Of a stretch of DNA of 64,000 nucleotides, positions 40,153 through 48,848 are shown piece after piece. Each line of letters begins with the position of its first letter. The first letter of the stretch is position 1. The stretch is from Candidatus Nitrospira allomarina (lineage in GTDB: Bacteria; Nitrospirota; Nitrospiria; Nitrospirales; UBA8639): positions 2,415,001-2,479,000 of the forward strand of contig NZ_CP116967.1 in assembly GCF_032050975.1 (NCBI RefSeq). The letters run 5' to 3'. The position numbers were made by a program, and so were the translations under genes. The notes below the pieces were generated by a model, which saw only the letters and a program-made list of their open reading frames with translations, ran no database searches and was not told the DNA's origin.

Positions 40153-42960
40153 ATGGCATTATTGCTACCTGAAAAAAAATCTTCCTTGGGGCCCGATTTA
40201 GCCAAAAAATTGGGCCAGGATAAGGTTCGGTGGGATTGGGCCACGCTGAAAGCCTATTCCGTCGATGCCAGTATCTACAAAATTCCGCCCCAGGTTGTTG
40301 TGCTTCCTGAAACAGAAGAAGACATTCATGCCGTGATGGAGTATGCCGTCAAGGTTGGAGTGCCTCTGACTCCACGGGCTGCCGGAACGAATCTGACCGG
40401 ATCAGCCATCGGAGCCGGCATTATCGTGGATATCTCCCGAATGAATCGCTTGCTGGAAGTGAATCGAGACGAGCAGTGGGCGCGGGTGCAACCAGGCCTG
40501 GTGTTATCCGAATTCAATAAGCAGTTGGCCCCTATGGGATTGATGTATGGGCCTGATCCTTCAAGCGGGGATATGTGCAAATTAGGAGGCATGTTCGGCA
40601 ACAATTCGGCTGGTCCGCATACGCTTCGCTATGGATCAGTTAAGGACAATGTTCATACTCTCCGGATTCGGCTGCTTACGGAGGGTTGGCTTGACGCGCA
40701 GTCCGTTCATATTGGAGGCCCGGCTCATACCTCCTTGTTGAAAGGGTTTCCATCCCTCAAGGCGGTGTGGACTATGATTCAAGAGGAGCAAGCATTGATC
40801 CGCGCCAGGCGTCCAAAGGTGAGTAAGAACAGTTCCGGCTATAACGTCTTTGATTTGGTGGATGGACTGGAACGGGGCGTATTTGAGGTTCAAAAATTAT
40901 TTATCGGGAGCGAGGGAACGCTTGGCATTATGAGTGAAGCAACAGTCAAGTTGGTTAAACGCCCTGATGCCACCGTGACGGGTCTCATCCATTTTCGACA
41001 TCTGGAAGGTATGGGCGAATCAGTTCCCCACTTATTGGAGTTGAATCCCAATGCCTTGGAGGTGATGGATGGAAATTCGTTGGATTTGATCGGGCGAAAT
41101 CGCTATGGCATTCCATCCGATGCGGCGGCGACGCTGCTCATTGAATTTGATGAAGGCGGAGGCGCAGATCGTCGTCATCGTTTGATGGAGATGTGTAAAA
41201 GTTTTCCGCTCACCGGAGAGGTGAGGCTGGCATCGGATCCAGCCCAACAGGGGGAGTTGTGGAAAGCCCGCAAGGCGTTGTTTCCGATGCTTTATCGTTT
41301 TGATCCTCGAAAAAAGCCCATCAATTTTGTCGATGATGTGGTCGTGCCGGCCTCACGCACCGGAGAATTGATCCGGTATTTGGAAGAGTACTTTGGAGGA
41401 CGATCGGTGCCGGTCGCCATCTTTGGACATGTGGGAAATGGCAATGCTCATATTGTGCCGCTGCTCGATTTGCACAATCAACATGATGTTGATGCCATGG
41501 TTGAAGCTCACCGGGAGATTCACCAGACGGTCTTAGACCGGTTTGACGGCTCAATTTGTGGAGAGCATGGAGACGGGCGTATTCGCGCCGAGACCGTTCG
41601 CTTGATGTATGGGGAAGAGGTGTATCAAATTTTTGTTCGAGTGAAGCAGGCGTTTGATCCACAGGGGATGATGAATCCTGGGGTCAAAATCAGTGATACC
41701 TCTTTTACGGAACATATTGATGTGGAGCGCATGGGCAAACCCTGTGCAACTTGTGCAAAATGTAATTCCGTGTGTCCGGTATATGATGTGTTTCAGTCTG
41801 AAGATATGAGTGCGCGCGGATGGTTCGAGATTGTAACGGCTTCGGATTACTCGTATCTTCAATCGGAACGGGTGGTCGAAGCCTGTTTGAATTGCAAATC
41901 CTGCCGGACTATTTGTCCGGCCGGGGTCGATGTGTCCGAACTGATTCTTCAACGACGGGCGGAGCAACCCAACGAACTGGCCGGTTGGGTTTTTGCCCTC
42001 CATGCCCGTCAATGGATTTTTCATCCCCTGCTGAAGCTCGTGGCATGGACCCAATCTTTTTGGGATCGTCCGGTTCTTCGAGGCATGTTGGAAAAACTGA
42101 CCCGCCCGGTATTGCGCAAGTTGGCTCCCACCGCAAAGATTCCCCGAGATATGGTTCTGCCGACGTTTGCTAAACGGCATTTGCGTGATCGGTATCCTGA
42201 ACTATGTCATTCTGAACATCTCCGGCAGGCCTCAATCGCATATTTTCACGGGTGTGCGGCCAACTATTTTGAGGATGGAGTGGGGGATGCTGTGATCGGA
42301 CTTTTAGCTGACTACGGTGTCAAGGTCGCTCTTCCTCCTCAACGATGCTCGGGGACGCCGATTGAAACCTACGGGTTACGGGATTTGGTAAAAGAAGGCG
42401 CGCGAGAAAATCTGGCTCATTTGGCATCGTATGCCACCGTGATCACCAGTTGTGCTTCGTGCACGTTAAGTCTCAAAGATTATGTCACGCTGTTTCATGG
42501 AGAGCCGGAGGAAGCCGCAGCCATTGATTTATCCAAACGCGTGAAGCATATCTCTGAATATCTTGTTGAACAGGGGATGTCGTCGGCCAATACGCACTCA
42601 ACCCGGATATCGGCCGAGGGGAAGTTGGAGAAAGTGACGTACCATTCTTCGTGCCATCTTCGTGCCGCGGGTGTGTCCCAGGCTCCCAGAGACTTATTAG
42701 CCTCTGTGGCTGACCTTGAATTTGTCGAAATGCAGGATGCCGATCGATGCGCGGGCGGAGCGGGTACGTATATCGTCAAAAATTATGAAACCTCCCAGAA
42801 AATTTTCCAACGTAAGAAGCGGGCTATTCAAGAAAGCGGGGCACAGGTGGTGGCAACGAGTTGCCCTGCATGTATGATTCAGTTAAAAAATGGACTTCGT
42901 GGGATAGCAGAGGTCAAACATATTGCGCAGGTCATGCGGGAGCATCCAGGGAGGAAGTAA
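40153..42960 (+). CDS. FAD- and Fe-S-binding dehydrogenase (GlcD-GlcF/LldE-like fusion)
   Basis: 935 residues. The N-terminal half is an FAD-linked oxidase (about 35-250; PRAAGTNLTGSAIGAGIIVD, PDPSSGDMCKLGGMFGNNSAGPHTLRYG, with the FAD_oxidase_C domain to about 510, AIFGHVGNGNAHIV, CGEHGDGRIRAE). Two CxxCxxCxxxCP ferredoxin clusters follow (CATCAKCNSVCPV near 530 and CLNCKSCRTICPAG near 578). The rest has the two CCG domains of heterodisulfide-reductase-like subunits (FHGCAANYFEDGVG, SCHLRAAGVSQAPRDLL, RCAGGAGTYIVKNYE, SCPACMIQLKNGL). Such fusions oxidise 2-hydroxyacids, e.g. D-lactate or glycolate, and pass electrons to quinone or another carrier; the substrate is not fixed by sequence. Confidence 0.87.
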   Translation: MALLLPEKKSSLGPDLAKKLGQDKVRWDWATLKAYSVDASIYKIPPQVVVLPETEEDIHAVMEYAVKVGVPLTPRAAGTNLTGSAIGAGIIVDISRMNRLLEVNRDEQWARVQPGLVLSEFNKQLAPMGLMYGPDPSSGDMCKLGGMFGNNSAGPHTLRYGSVKDNVHTLRIRLLTEGWLDAQSVHIGGPAHTSLLKGFPSLKAVWTMIQEEQALIRARRPKVSKNSSGYNVFDLVDGLERGVFEVQKLFIGSEGTLGIMSEATVKLVKRPDATVTGLIHFRHLEGMGESVPHLLELNPNALEVMDGNSLDLIGRNRYGIPSDAAATLLIEFDEGGGADRRHRLMEMCKSFPLTGEVRLASDPAQQGELWKARKALFPMLYRFDPRKKPINFVDDVVVPASRTGELIRYLEEYFGGRSVPVAIFGHVGNGNAHIVPLLDLHNQHDVDAMVEAHREIHQTVLDRFDGSICGEHGDGRIRAETVRLMYGEEVYQIFVRVKQAFDPQGMMNPGVKISDTSFTEHIDVERMGKPCATCAKCNSVCPVYDVFQSEDMSARGWFEIVTASDYSYLQSERVVEACLNCKSCRTICPAGVDVSELILQRRAEQPNELAGWVFALHARQWIFHPLLKLVAWTQSFWDRPVLRGMLEKLTRPVLRKLAPTAKIPRDMVLPTFAKRHLRDRYPELCHSEHLRQASIAYFHGCAANYFEDGVGDAVIGLLADYGVKVALPPQRCSGTPIETYGLRDLVKEGARENLAHLASYATVITSCASCTLSLKDYVTLFHGEPEEAAAIDLSKRVKHISEYLVEQGMSSANTHSTRISAEGKLEKVTYHSSCHLRAAGVSQAPRDLLASVADLEFVEMQDADRCAGGAGTYIVKNYETSQKIFQRKKRAIQESGAQVVATSCPACMIQLKNGLRGIAEVKHIAQVMREHPGRK

Positions 42961-43045
42961 AGGTATAAGATGCGGTGCTCTGGCGGGATATCATTGTGAT
43001 AGTTGGAATCGGGATGGATTTTCATTTTTGCATGAGGAACATCGG

Positions 43046-43327
43046 ATGGTAAAAGTATTGATATTTGGCCTTTCGCTTCGTGAAGCGGTTGAAGACCCGG
43101 AAGTTGAAATTAGCTTAGAAAACGCCACCACCATTAGGCAATTGCTAGAGGATTTCCCCGATCATTTTCAAGGGTTAATGCCTTTTCTTCAGGCCAATGA
43201 ACTCATGTTGACCATTAATCAGAAAATCTCCACCTTGGAAGCCAAAGTGAAAAATGGGGATATCCTGAAAATAACTCACCAGGGAGGTGACAACCTTGCG
43301 GACGGTGCGATGTGGCAGAATCCCTGA
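43046..43327 (+). CDS. MoaD/ThiS-like ubiquitin-fold protein
   Basis: 93 residues from the ATG at 43046, eight bases after GAGG. Beta-grasp pattern VKVLIFGLSLREAVEDPEVEISLENATTIRQLLEDFP, then LMLTINQKISTLEAKVKNGDILKI. MoaD and ThiS end with a Gly-Gly that is adenylated and thiocarboxylated; here the GG is in ITHQGGDNLADGAMWQNP, 13 residues before the end. Activation would need proteolytic trimming, or the protein has another role. It follows the large dehydrogenase gene by 85 bases. Confidence 0.75.
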   Translation: MVKVLIFGLSLREAVEDPEVEISLENATTIRQLLEDFPDHFQGLMPFLQANELMLTINQKISTLEAKVKNGDILKITHQGGDNLADGAMWQNP

Positions 43328-43453
43328 TTCAGTTTCTCATCAGCTCATGGCTTATTGAATTCCTGTGGCAACGTTTTTCGATCACGTGACGGATCCTGCA
43401 CCATTGGCAGGTATGGTGCACATCCTGGTGGCTCGTAAACCGAAGCGAACATC

Positions 43454-44629
43454 TTAAGGATGAGTAGGTTGGGGATCCTCTGTTACGTCTGTTCCGGTTG
43501 GAGAACCTATCGAGGATTTGTTGGTGGGAAAGGGAATGCTGAAATGAAACGCCGTGCCCTGGTTGAGTGTGGATTCCACCCAAATAGAACCCCCATGGAT
43601 CTCTACGATTTTTTTACATAAGGCCAATCCGATTCCCGTCCCTTCGGCCGGTGTGCCGGTTTCTATTCGTTGGAAGAGGTTGAATATTTTTTCAATACCT
43701 TCAGGAGGAATGCCGATGCCATTGTCCTTGAAGGTAAATATCCATTCCGATTCTTTGGCCTCTGCGGATACCCGGATCATAAGCGGGCGATCGCTGTAAA
43801 ACTTGAGGGCATTCCCAATCAAATTTTGAAATAACTCCTGGAGAAAACATTTATGGCCGACGACTGTCGGGAGAGGGTGTTGCTCGATGGACGCACCGAT
43901 TTTAAGAATGTTAATTTCTAATTGAGAGAGAACCTCTTTGATGACCTTATTTAAATCCACGGAAGTAAATGAATTCCGTGCTCCTCCAACCAAGGAATAA
44001 TTGAGAAGATCTTGTATCAATTGTTTCATGTAGATGGCGCTTTTCATAGCGCGACTCAGGTAGTCCTTGGGGCGAGCTGGCAGTGGGTCGGAGAGTTCAC
44101 GTTGAAACAGTTCAAGAAATTTGATGATGCGTCTGACCGGCGCTTGGAGATCGTGAGCGGCGGTATAGGCAAACTGTTCCAGATCGCGCTGCGACCGTTC
44201 GATCTCTACGCGTTGTTTCTCGTTGGTTCGCAGAAGGCTTGATTTTTCAGTGGCGCGGGTGACGGCCCGGTACAAGCCTTCCGGCGTTATTTTGTTTTTC
44301 ACCAGATAGTCGCTGGCTCCGTTCTTCAATGCGTCAGAAGCGATTTCCTCATTACCCTGCCCGGTCAGCATGAGAACGGGTAAAAATCTGGGATCGTGAC
44401 TTTCGGCAAAAGATTCAAGAAATTCCAATCCATCAACGTCGGGGAGCTGATAGTCAACTAAAATGCAGTGGAATGTGTGATGGGTGCAGAGCTGCAATCC
44501 TTCTATGCCCGAATCGGCTTCCATGATATGGAATGCCGTTTGAGGATGATGAGAGAGGAGCCGGCTCAGGTACTCACGGTCCTCGGAACAATCGTCGACG
44601 ATCAACAAAGAGAGGGAATTGAAATTCAT
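43454..44629 (-). CDS. Receiver-histidine kinase hybrid
   Basis: 391 residues. An N-terminal receiver (about 5-125; DD pair, phospho-acceptor in CILVDYQLPDVDG, Thr in MLTGQG, Lys in LVKN) is followed by a HisKA domain with EQFAYTAAHDLQAPVRR (His near 160) and an HATPase domain (NLIGNALKFYSDRPL, DNGIGIPPEGIEKIFNLFQR, GTGIGLALCKKIVEIHGG). No membrane or sensor part, so it is a phosphorelay intermediate fed by another kinase. The start overlaps the upstream response regulator by four bases. Last gene of the minus-strand operon headed by the ethylene-receptor-like gene. Confidence 0.9.
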   Translation of the reverse strand: MNFNSLSLLIVDDCSEDREYLSRLLSHHPQTAFHIMEADSGIEGLQLCTHHTFHCILVDYQLPDVDGLEFLESFAESHDPRFLPVLMLTGQGNEEIASDALKNGASDYLVKNKITPEGLYRAVTRATEKSSLLRTNEKQRVEIERSQRDLEQFAYTAAHDLQAPVRRIIKFLELFQRELSDPLPARPKDYLSRAMKSAIYMKQLIQDLLNYSLVGGARNSFTSVDLNKVIKEVLSQLEINILKIGASIEQHPLPTVVGHKCFLQELFQNLIGNALKFYSDRPLMIRVSAEAKESEWIFTFKDNGIGIPPEGIEKIFNLFQRIETGTPAEGTGIGLALCKKIVEIHGGSIWVESTLNQGTAFHFSIPFPTNKSSIGSPTGTDVTEDPQPTHP

Positions 44630-45084
44630 ACTTCCTCTGTCACCTTTGGAATGATCACAACCTCAAACCAAAAATCTTTCAAACGAGTCATCGCTTGCAG
44701 AAATCCTTCGAAGTTGAGGGGTTTGGGAACGTAACTATTTGCCCCCATGGCATAACAATCCTGTATGTCCCTTTCATCCGCGGAGGTCGATAACACAATG
44801 ATCGGTATGAGTTTTAACTGAGGGTCTTGTTTGATTTCCTGGAGAACTTCACGTCCGTCTGTACCGGGCATATTGAGGTCCAGAAGAATGATGCCCGGAG
44901 GTAAGGATGTGTGTGGATCTTGATAAATGCCTCTCCGGTATAGGTAATCTAATGCTTCATCCCCGTCAGAACAACGCTGAATAGGATTTTTCAGTCCAGC
45001 GGCCCGCAAGCTCCGCGTGGCTACTTCATAATCCTCCGGACTGTCCTCCACAAGTAGAATGGGCTGATTGGGCGTATTGATCAT
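44626..45084 (-). CDS. Single-domain response regulator (Rcp1-like)
   Basis: 152 residues from the ATG at 45084, behind GGAGGGGGGAG. A lone receiver of the Rcp1 type: acidic pair in LLVEDSPEDYEVA, phospho-acceptor in GIILLDLNMPGTDGREVL, Thr in VLSTSAD, Lys in YVPKPLNF. It has no output domain, so it should shuttle phosphate or act by protein contact. Its first 59 bases overlap the 3' end of the large kinase gene and its last four overlap the receiver-kinase gene: tight coupling within the operon. Confidence 0.9.
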   Translation of the reverse strand: MINTPNQPILLVEDSPEDYEVATRSLRAAGLKNPIQRCSDGDEALDYLYRRGIYQDPHTSLPPGIILLDLNMPGTDGREVLQEIKQDPQLKLIPIIVLSTSADERDIQDCYAMGANSYVPKPLNFEGFLQAMTRLKDFWFEVVIIPKVTEEV

Positions 45085-47569
45085 GGCGACTCCCCCCTCC
45101 AAGAGTAAAATAAAATGTTGTGCCTTCTCCGACCGTCGATTCAATCCAAATATCTCCTCCATGCCGCTCGATTAACTTTTTCGTAATGGTTAATCCCACG
45201 CCGCTTCCGCCTCCATATTTATCTTGACTATGAAGACGCTTGAAAATACGAAATACGCTTTTGTAATGTTTGGCTCGTATCCCGATGCCGTTGTCCTTGA
45301 TGTAAAAGACTGGGATTCCCGGCTGAATCTGTCTTGAGTCCCATACGCGTTCCTCACTCTGTAGGTACCCAATCTCCACGTGTTTTTCCGGTTTATCATT
45401 GTATTTTATGGCATTTGTGATGAGATTCAGGAGGATCTCTCCTGTCCGAACAGCATCACAATTAATGGTGGGCAACGGTCTGGGTATATCGATGACCGCA
45501 TTCTCCTCTGTTAACAGCACGACCAAAGAATCCATTATGTCTTTGATCGTCGCGTCAAGATCCGTGTCACGCATGCCCATTTCCGTCCGGCCGGCGCGGG
45601 AGAAATACAACAGGGAATCCACTAAATTCTCCATTCTCATCGATAAACGTATCAACGTTTCACATTTATTCATCGCATCCTGATTGAAATCTTTGCCGTA
45701 ATCTTCAATCAGGATTTTGGCGAAATTATGGATCCCACGGATTGGCTCTTTCAGATCGTGCGAGGCGATATACGCGAATTGGTCAAGTTCTTCATTACTT
45801 CGAACCAATTCCTGGTTTCTTGCCGCGATGATGTGTTCAGCCTGTTTACGGTTGGTGATATCATTAAAAATGACGACTGCACCAGAAAGTTGATTATTTT
45901 CATTCCGAATCGGAGTACTAATATATTCCACGGGAAATGCTGTACCGTCTTTGCGCCACATTATTTCGTCTTCGACCCTCTGGACAGAACCGTTGCGTAA
46001 GGCAGCATGAATCAGACAGTCTTCAATGGGATAGGGAGATCCATCGGGTTTGCTGTGATGCACCGTCAGATGCATCGGTAAGCCGATCAGTTCTTCCGGC
46101 TGATATCCCAACATTCTGGCGCCGGCAGGATTAATAAACGTGCTTCGCCCTTCCCTGTCCACTTCATAGATCCCCTCACCGGCAGAATTCAAAATACGTT
46201 CACTCTGTTGTGAGAGCTGGTGATGCGCACGCCCGATTTGATAACGGTCAACGGCCATCGCAATTCGATCGCCTCCCAATTTAAGGGTATTGGCCGTCGA
46301 ATCGGGCACAGGCTCTTTGAAAAATACATCCATGACTCCCAACACGTCCTGGCCACGGAGCAGGGGATATCCCGCATAGGCCACTATTCCCTCTTGTGTA
46401 GCCCAGTCTTGATGGGGAAAACGGGGATTACCGATGACCGCAATGGTCAATTCGGGTTTTTTGCGATTTGCAATTCCCGCGGCATGAAATGGTCCGTCGG
46501 GGATACCCAAATGATGATTTTCAGGATGGTGAAAGTGTCCTGCGCTTGCCTGTAACTCGAGGATCTGCTGATTCGGACTGAATAACCATACGCGGGCAAA
46601 TGCAGCGTTTAGGTGGTCGCAAATTGCTTGAGTACATGCCTGAAGCATGGACTGAAGGTCTCCTCCCTGGATGATGATATGACTGAGCGCAGCATCGAAG
46701 GCCAGTAAGCGTGTCTGCTGGACTAACATGGCCTCGGAAAGTTTGCGTTCAGTGATATCGACCAGTGAAGCCAGGATATAAGTCACATCTCCACTTTTTA
46801 AAGGGTTCAGACCTATTTCCACAGGAAACTCGGAGCCGTCTTTGCGTCTGGCATACAGGTCCCGACCGGTTCCTATGGCCCGGGGATGGGGGTTTTTCAT
46901 AAACTCCCCTCGATGGGCCACATGGGTGTTTCGAAAGCGTTCCGGAAGTAAATGCTCAATGTGATTTCCGAGGATTTCGTCTTTTGTATAGCCAAAAAGA
47001 TTCACGATAATCTCATTAATCAATATAATTTGCCCCTGCTCATCAACCATAACCATGCCACTTGGAAAGGCATCAATAAAGAGATTCAAACGAGCTTGTT
47101 TTTCTTCCAATTGGAGTTTGACCCGTTCCATGTCATCGAGCAGGTTCAGCATGGCATCATTCTGTTGTTTTAACTCCACTGTCTGCGTCTCAAATTGCTT
47201 TTCCAGATCATCCTTTAATGATCGAAGCTTTTGGCTTGAGGAGAGATTTCTTAAAACCATGAACCCGGTAACCCACACGCCCAAAATAGATAGTAACCGG
47301 TTTACCAGGGCGTAATTCTCCTCAAGACCGGGAGGAGATGTCCAAAACCCCGCAATAATTAAGACGGTCGACACCCATATGGAGCCCATAGTAAAAAGCT
47401 TATGGTGGCTCGGTAAGGTAGCCAGCACGACCAGAACGTAGAGCACACCCTCGGCAATTCCCAGATGCGTCATTGAATCCAAACAGAAGAAAGCGAAAGC
47501 CATTAGGGCGATAAACACTATTTGAAGATTGAGATTTAGTAAAAGAGACGTATGTTTAATGACATTCAT
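45026..47569 (-). CDS. Large membrane PAS-GAF-PAS sensor histidine kinase
   Basis: 847 residues. Five hydrophobic segments (about 12-105) are followed by a coiled helix, a PAS domain (about 145-260), a GAF domain (about 280-425), a second PAS domain (about 440-560), a HisKA domain with the phospho-acceptor in FAYIASHDLKEPIRGIHNFA (His near 603) and an HATPase domain (GEILLNLITNAIKYND, DNGIGI, GSGVGLTITKKLIERHGG). It begins 45 bases downstream of the ethylene-receptor-like gene, which lacks a kinase, so the two may form a sensor-kinase pair. The 3' end overlaps the next regulator gene by 59 bases. Confidence 0.9.
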   Translation of the reverse strand: MNVIKHTSLLLNLNLQIVFIALMAFAFFCLDSMTHLGIAEGVLYVLVVLATLPSHHKLFTMGSIWVSTVLIIAGFWTSPPGLEENYALVNRLLSILGVWVTGFMVLRNLSSSQKLRSLKDDLEKQFETQTVELKQQNDAMLNLLDDMERVKLQLEEKQARLNLFIDAFPSGMVMVDEQGQIILINEIIVNLFGYTKDEILGNHIEHLLPERFRNTHVAHRGEFMKNPHPRAIGTGRDLYARRKDGSEFPVEIGLNPLKSGDVTYILASLVDITERKLSEAMLVQQTRLLAFDAALSHIIIQGGDLQSMLQACTQAICDHLNAAFARVWLFSPNQQILELQASAGHFHHPENHHLGIPDGPFHAAGIANRKKPELTIAVIGNPRFPHQDWATQEGIVAYAGYPLLRGQDVLGVMDVFFKEPVPDSTANTLKLGGDRIAMAVDRYQIGRAHHQLSQQSERILNSAGEGIYEVDREGRSTFINPAGARMLGYQPEELIGLPMHLTVHHSKPDGSPYPIEDCLIHAALRNGSVQRVEDEIMWRKDGTAFPVEYISTPIRNENNQLSGAVVIFNDITNRKQAEHIIAARNQELVRSNEELDQFAYIASHDLKEPIRGIHNFAKILIEDYGKDFNQDAMNKCETLIRLSMRMENLVDSLLYFSRAGRTEMGMRDTDLDATIKDIMDSLVVLLTEENAVIDIPRPLPTINCDAVRTGEILLNLITNAIKYNDKPEKHVEIGYLQSEERVWDSRQIQPGIPVFYIKDNGIGIRAKHYKSVFRIFKRLHSQDKYGGGSGVGLTITKKLIERHGGDIWIESTVGEGTTFYFTLGGGSRHDQYAQSAHSTCGGQSGGL

Positions 47570-47614
47570 ACAAATGGTCCCCGTATTGCCAGCTTAGTCA
47601 TACAAGGAAAAGTT

Positions 47615-48220
47615 TTAGGTCAATAAAGAAATGTTGGGATAGGGTTGCGGCTGGTGTGTGGCGAGTGAAAGCCTGTTGATTTCCTTTTTCAGTTCAAGCA
47701 TACGAAGTTCTTGATCGCACAAATGCAGGTTAAGTCGGCGCAATTGATTGTTGGCTTTCTGAAGGTGTTCGCTTTGAGATCGGGTGACAGCTTCGATGGT
47801 TTTATGTGTCTGGATTTCCTTTTTCATTAAAAGATTGGATTCTTGTAAAAGAAACGAATTTGGCAGTTTGCTCGCCTTATAAACCAGTGGCCATAAAGCA
47901 ATCGCCGTAATTACCGAAATGACGGCAGTAAAAAGTTTGCCTAATCCTTCCGGATAATAATCGGGTTTCCATATGGTCCATATGTTGAACATATGTGTCA
48001 TGCCACAGGCTAAGATGAACGCACAAAACAAAAAGATAATAGGTTTGAAGGGCAATTTCCCTCCTATCTTTGTGAAATACCAGAGTGCCAGGGGAATTGA
48101 ACAATAGGAAAGCGCAATGAGACTGTCTGAAATGACATGTAACCACAACAGCGAGGAATCCCAAAGAAAACACATCCCATGCGGCATAAAATTGTTCAAC
48201 GGTTCAAGAAATGGCGACAT
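47615..48220 (-). CDS. Ethylene-receptor-like (ETR1-type) copper sensor protein
   Basis: 201 residues from the ATG at 48220, eight bases after GGAGGG; a longer frame from 48439 exists but the N-terminus MSPFLEPLNNFMPHGMCFLW is the one expected for the family. Three membrane helices (about 25-45, 60-80, 97-115) carry D32, Y39, I42, P43, I69, C72 and H76. I recall ETR1 D25, Y32, I35, P36, I62, C65 and H69 as needed for copper-dependent ethylene binding; every one is matched with a constant offset of seven. A coiled coil (about 125-185) follows, but no GAF, kinase or receiver domain. The output is probably the kinase encoded 45 bases downstream. Ethylene binding is a family inference and has not been shown. 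Confidence 0.85.
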   Translation of the reverse strand: MSPFLEPLNNFMPHGMCFLWDSSLLWLHVISDSLIALSYCSIPLALWYFTKIGGKLPFKPIIFLFCAFILACGMTHMFNIWTIWKPDYYPEGLGKLFTAVISVITAIALWPLVYKASKLPNSFLLQESNLLMKKEIQTHKTIEAVTRSQSEHLQKANNQLRRLNLHLCDQELRMLELKKEINRLSLATHQPQPYPNISLLT

Positions 48221-48561
48221 CCGGGCTGCCCTCCAGATTTTTTCCAGTGGATCTATTGGATTGACAAAAACGAAGTTGTGTTTTGTGGAGTCCGTTTCTC
48301 TTTCAATATAATTCAGGATTATTGTTAATGCCAGAGGAGGTGCGGACGTGTAAGTGCAGTGCGATTCCAATACGTCGGTGATGTCCTCGTGAAAAACAAG
48401 GCACAATTTGCCGAGCTGAAAACTCAGCCTCATTTTCAAAAGGACCCTCGATCTTTATGTGCGACTTGAGAACGTGTCTCCTCCTCTCCATGACGCCACA
48501 ACTCCTATGTCGCAGGCCAATGTTGAGGTTAAGGTTTGGGGTCATGGGCCGATAAGGAATG
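48221..48561. other. Divergent control region of the two signalling operons
   Basis: 341 bases between the ethylene-receptor-like gene and the riboswitch. The frame that extends the receptor gene upstream to 48439 is probably not translated. The region must contain promoters for both operons; I could not identify -35/-10 boxes with confidence. Confidence 0.5.
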
Positions 48562-48660
48562 ATAAAGTGAAAATCGCAAACCACCCGTGAGGTTGGGACG
48601 CAAAGCCTAGGGACCTTTTCTCTCTGACAGTTAGGAAGGTTCGCCCGGTTGCCACTTTAC
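48562..48660 (+). ncRNA. Cyclic di-GMP-I (GEMM-I) riboswitch
   Basis: The conserved core is readable: GCAAACC at 48576-48582, a P2 hairpin with GNRA loop GTGA (48587-48590), the nearly invariant GGGACGCAAAGCCT (48595-48608), and on the 3' side GGTTCGCCCGGTTGCC (48638-48653). P1 is closed by TAAAGTG (48563-48569) with CACTTTA (48653-48659). These match the consensus of the c-di-GMP-I aptamer. A terminator lies 23 bases downstream, then the start of a four-gene phosphorelay operon. Confidence 0.93.
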
Positions 48661-48682
48661 ACGAATCCGCTTGGGTAGATTT

Positions 48683-48716
48683 GCGCCAATCTTTGCAGGA
48701 AGATGGCGTTTTTTTT
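48683..48716 (+). terminator. Intrinsic terminator in the riboswitch leader
   Basis: GCGCCAATCTT pairs with AAGATGGCG (48700-48708, one bulge) around TGCAGG and is followed by eight Ts (48709-48716). Placed between the c-di-GMP aptamer and the first gene (48849), it is the likely expression platform. I could not define the antiterminator pairing, so whether c-di-GMP turns the operon on or off is open. Confidence 0.85.
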
Positions 48717-48848
48717 GTCATGGTTGTGTCACAGTCTGACGGGAGCCGGGTATGAGTACAGGAAACGATGGTGCGTTCCGCTCACGGATGATCAGAAAAG
48801 CGCCCGTTCCCTCAGAATGGATAACATCGCGAAGGAGGATAGTTGTCA

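Noticed and set aside
48221-48439. N-terminal 73-residue extension of the ethylene-receptor-like protein
   Set aside because: The ATG at 48220 has GGAGGG at the right spacing and matches the family N-terminus; the extension has no signal or domain.
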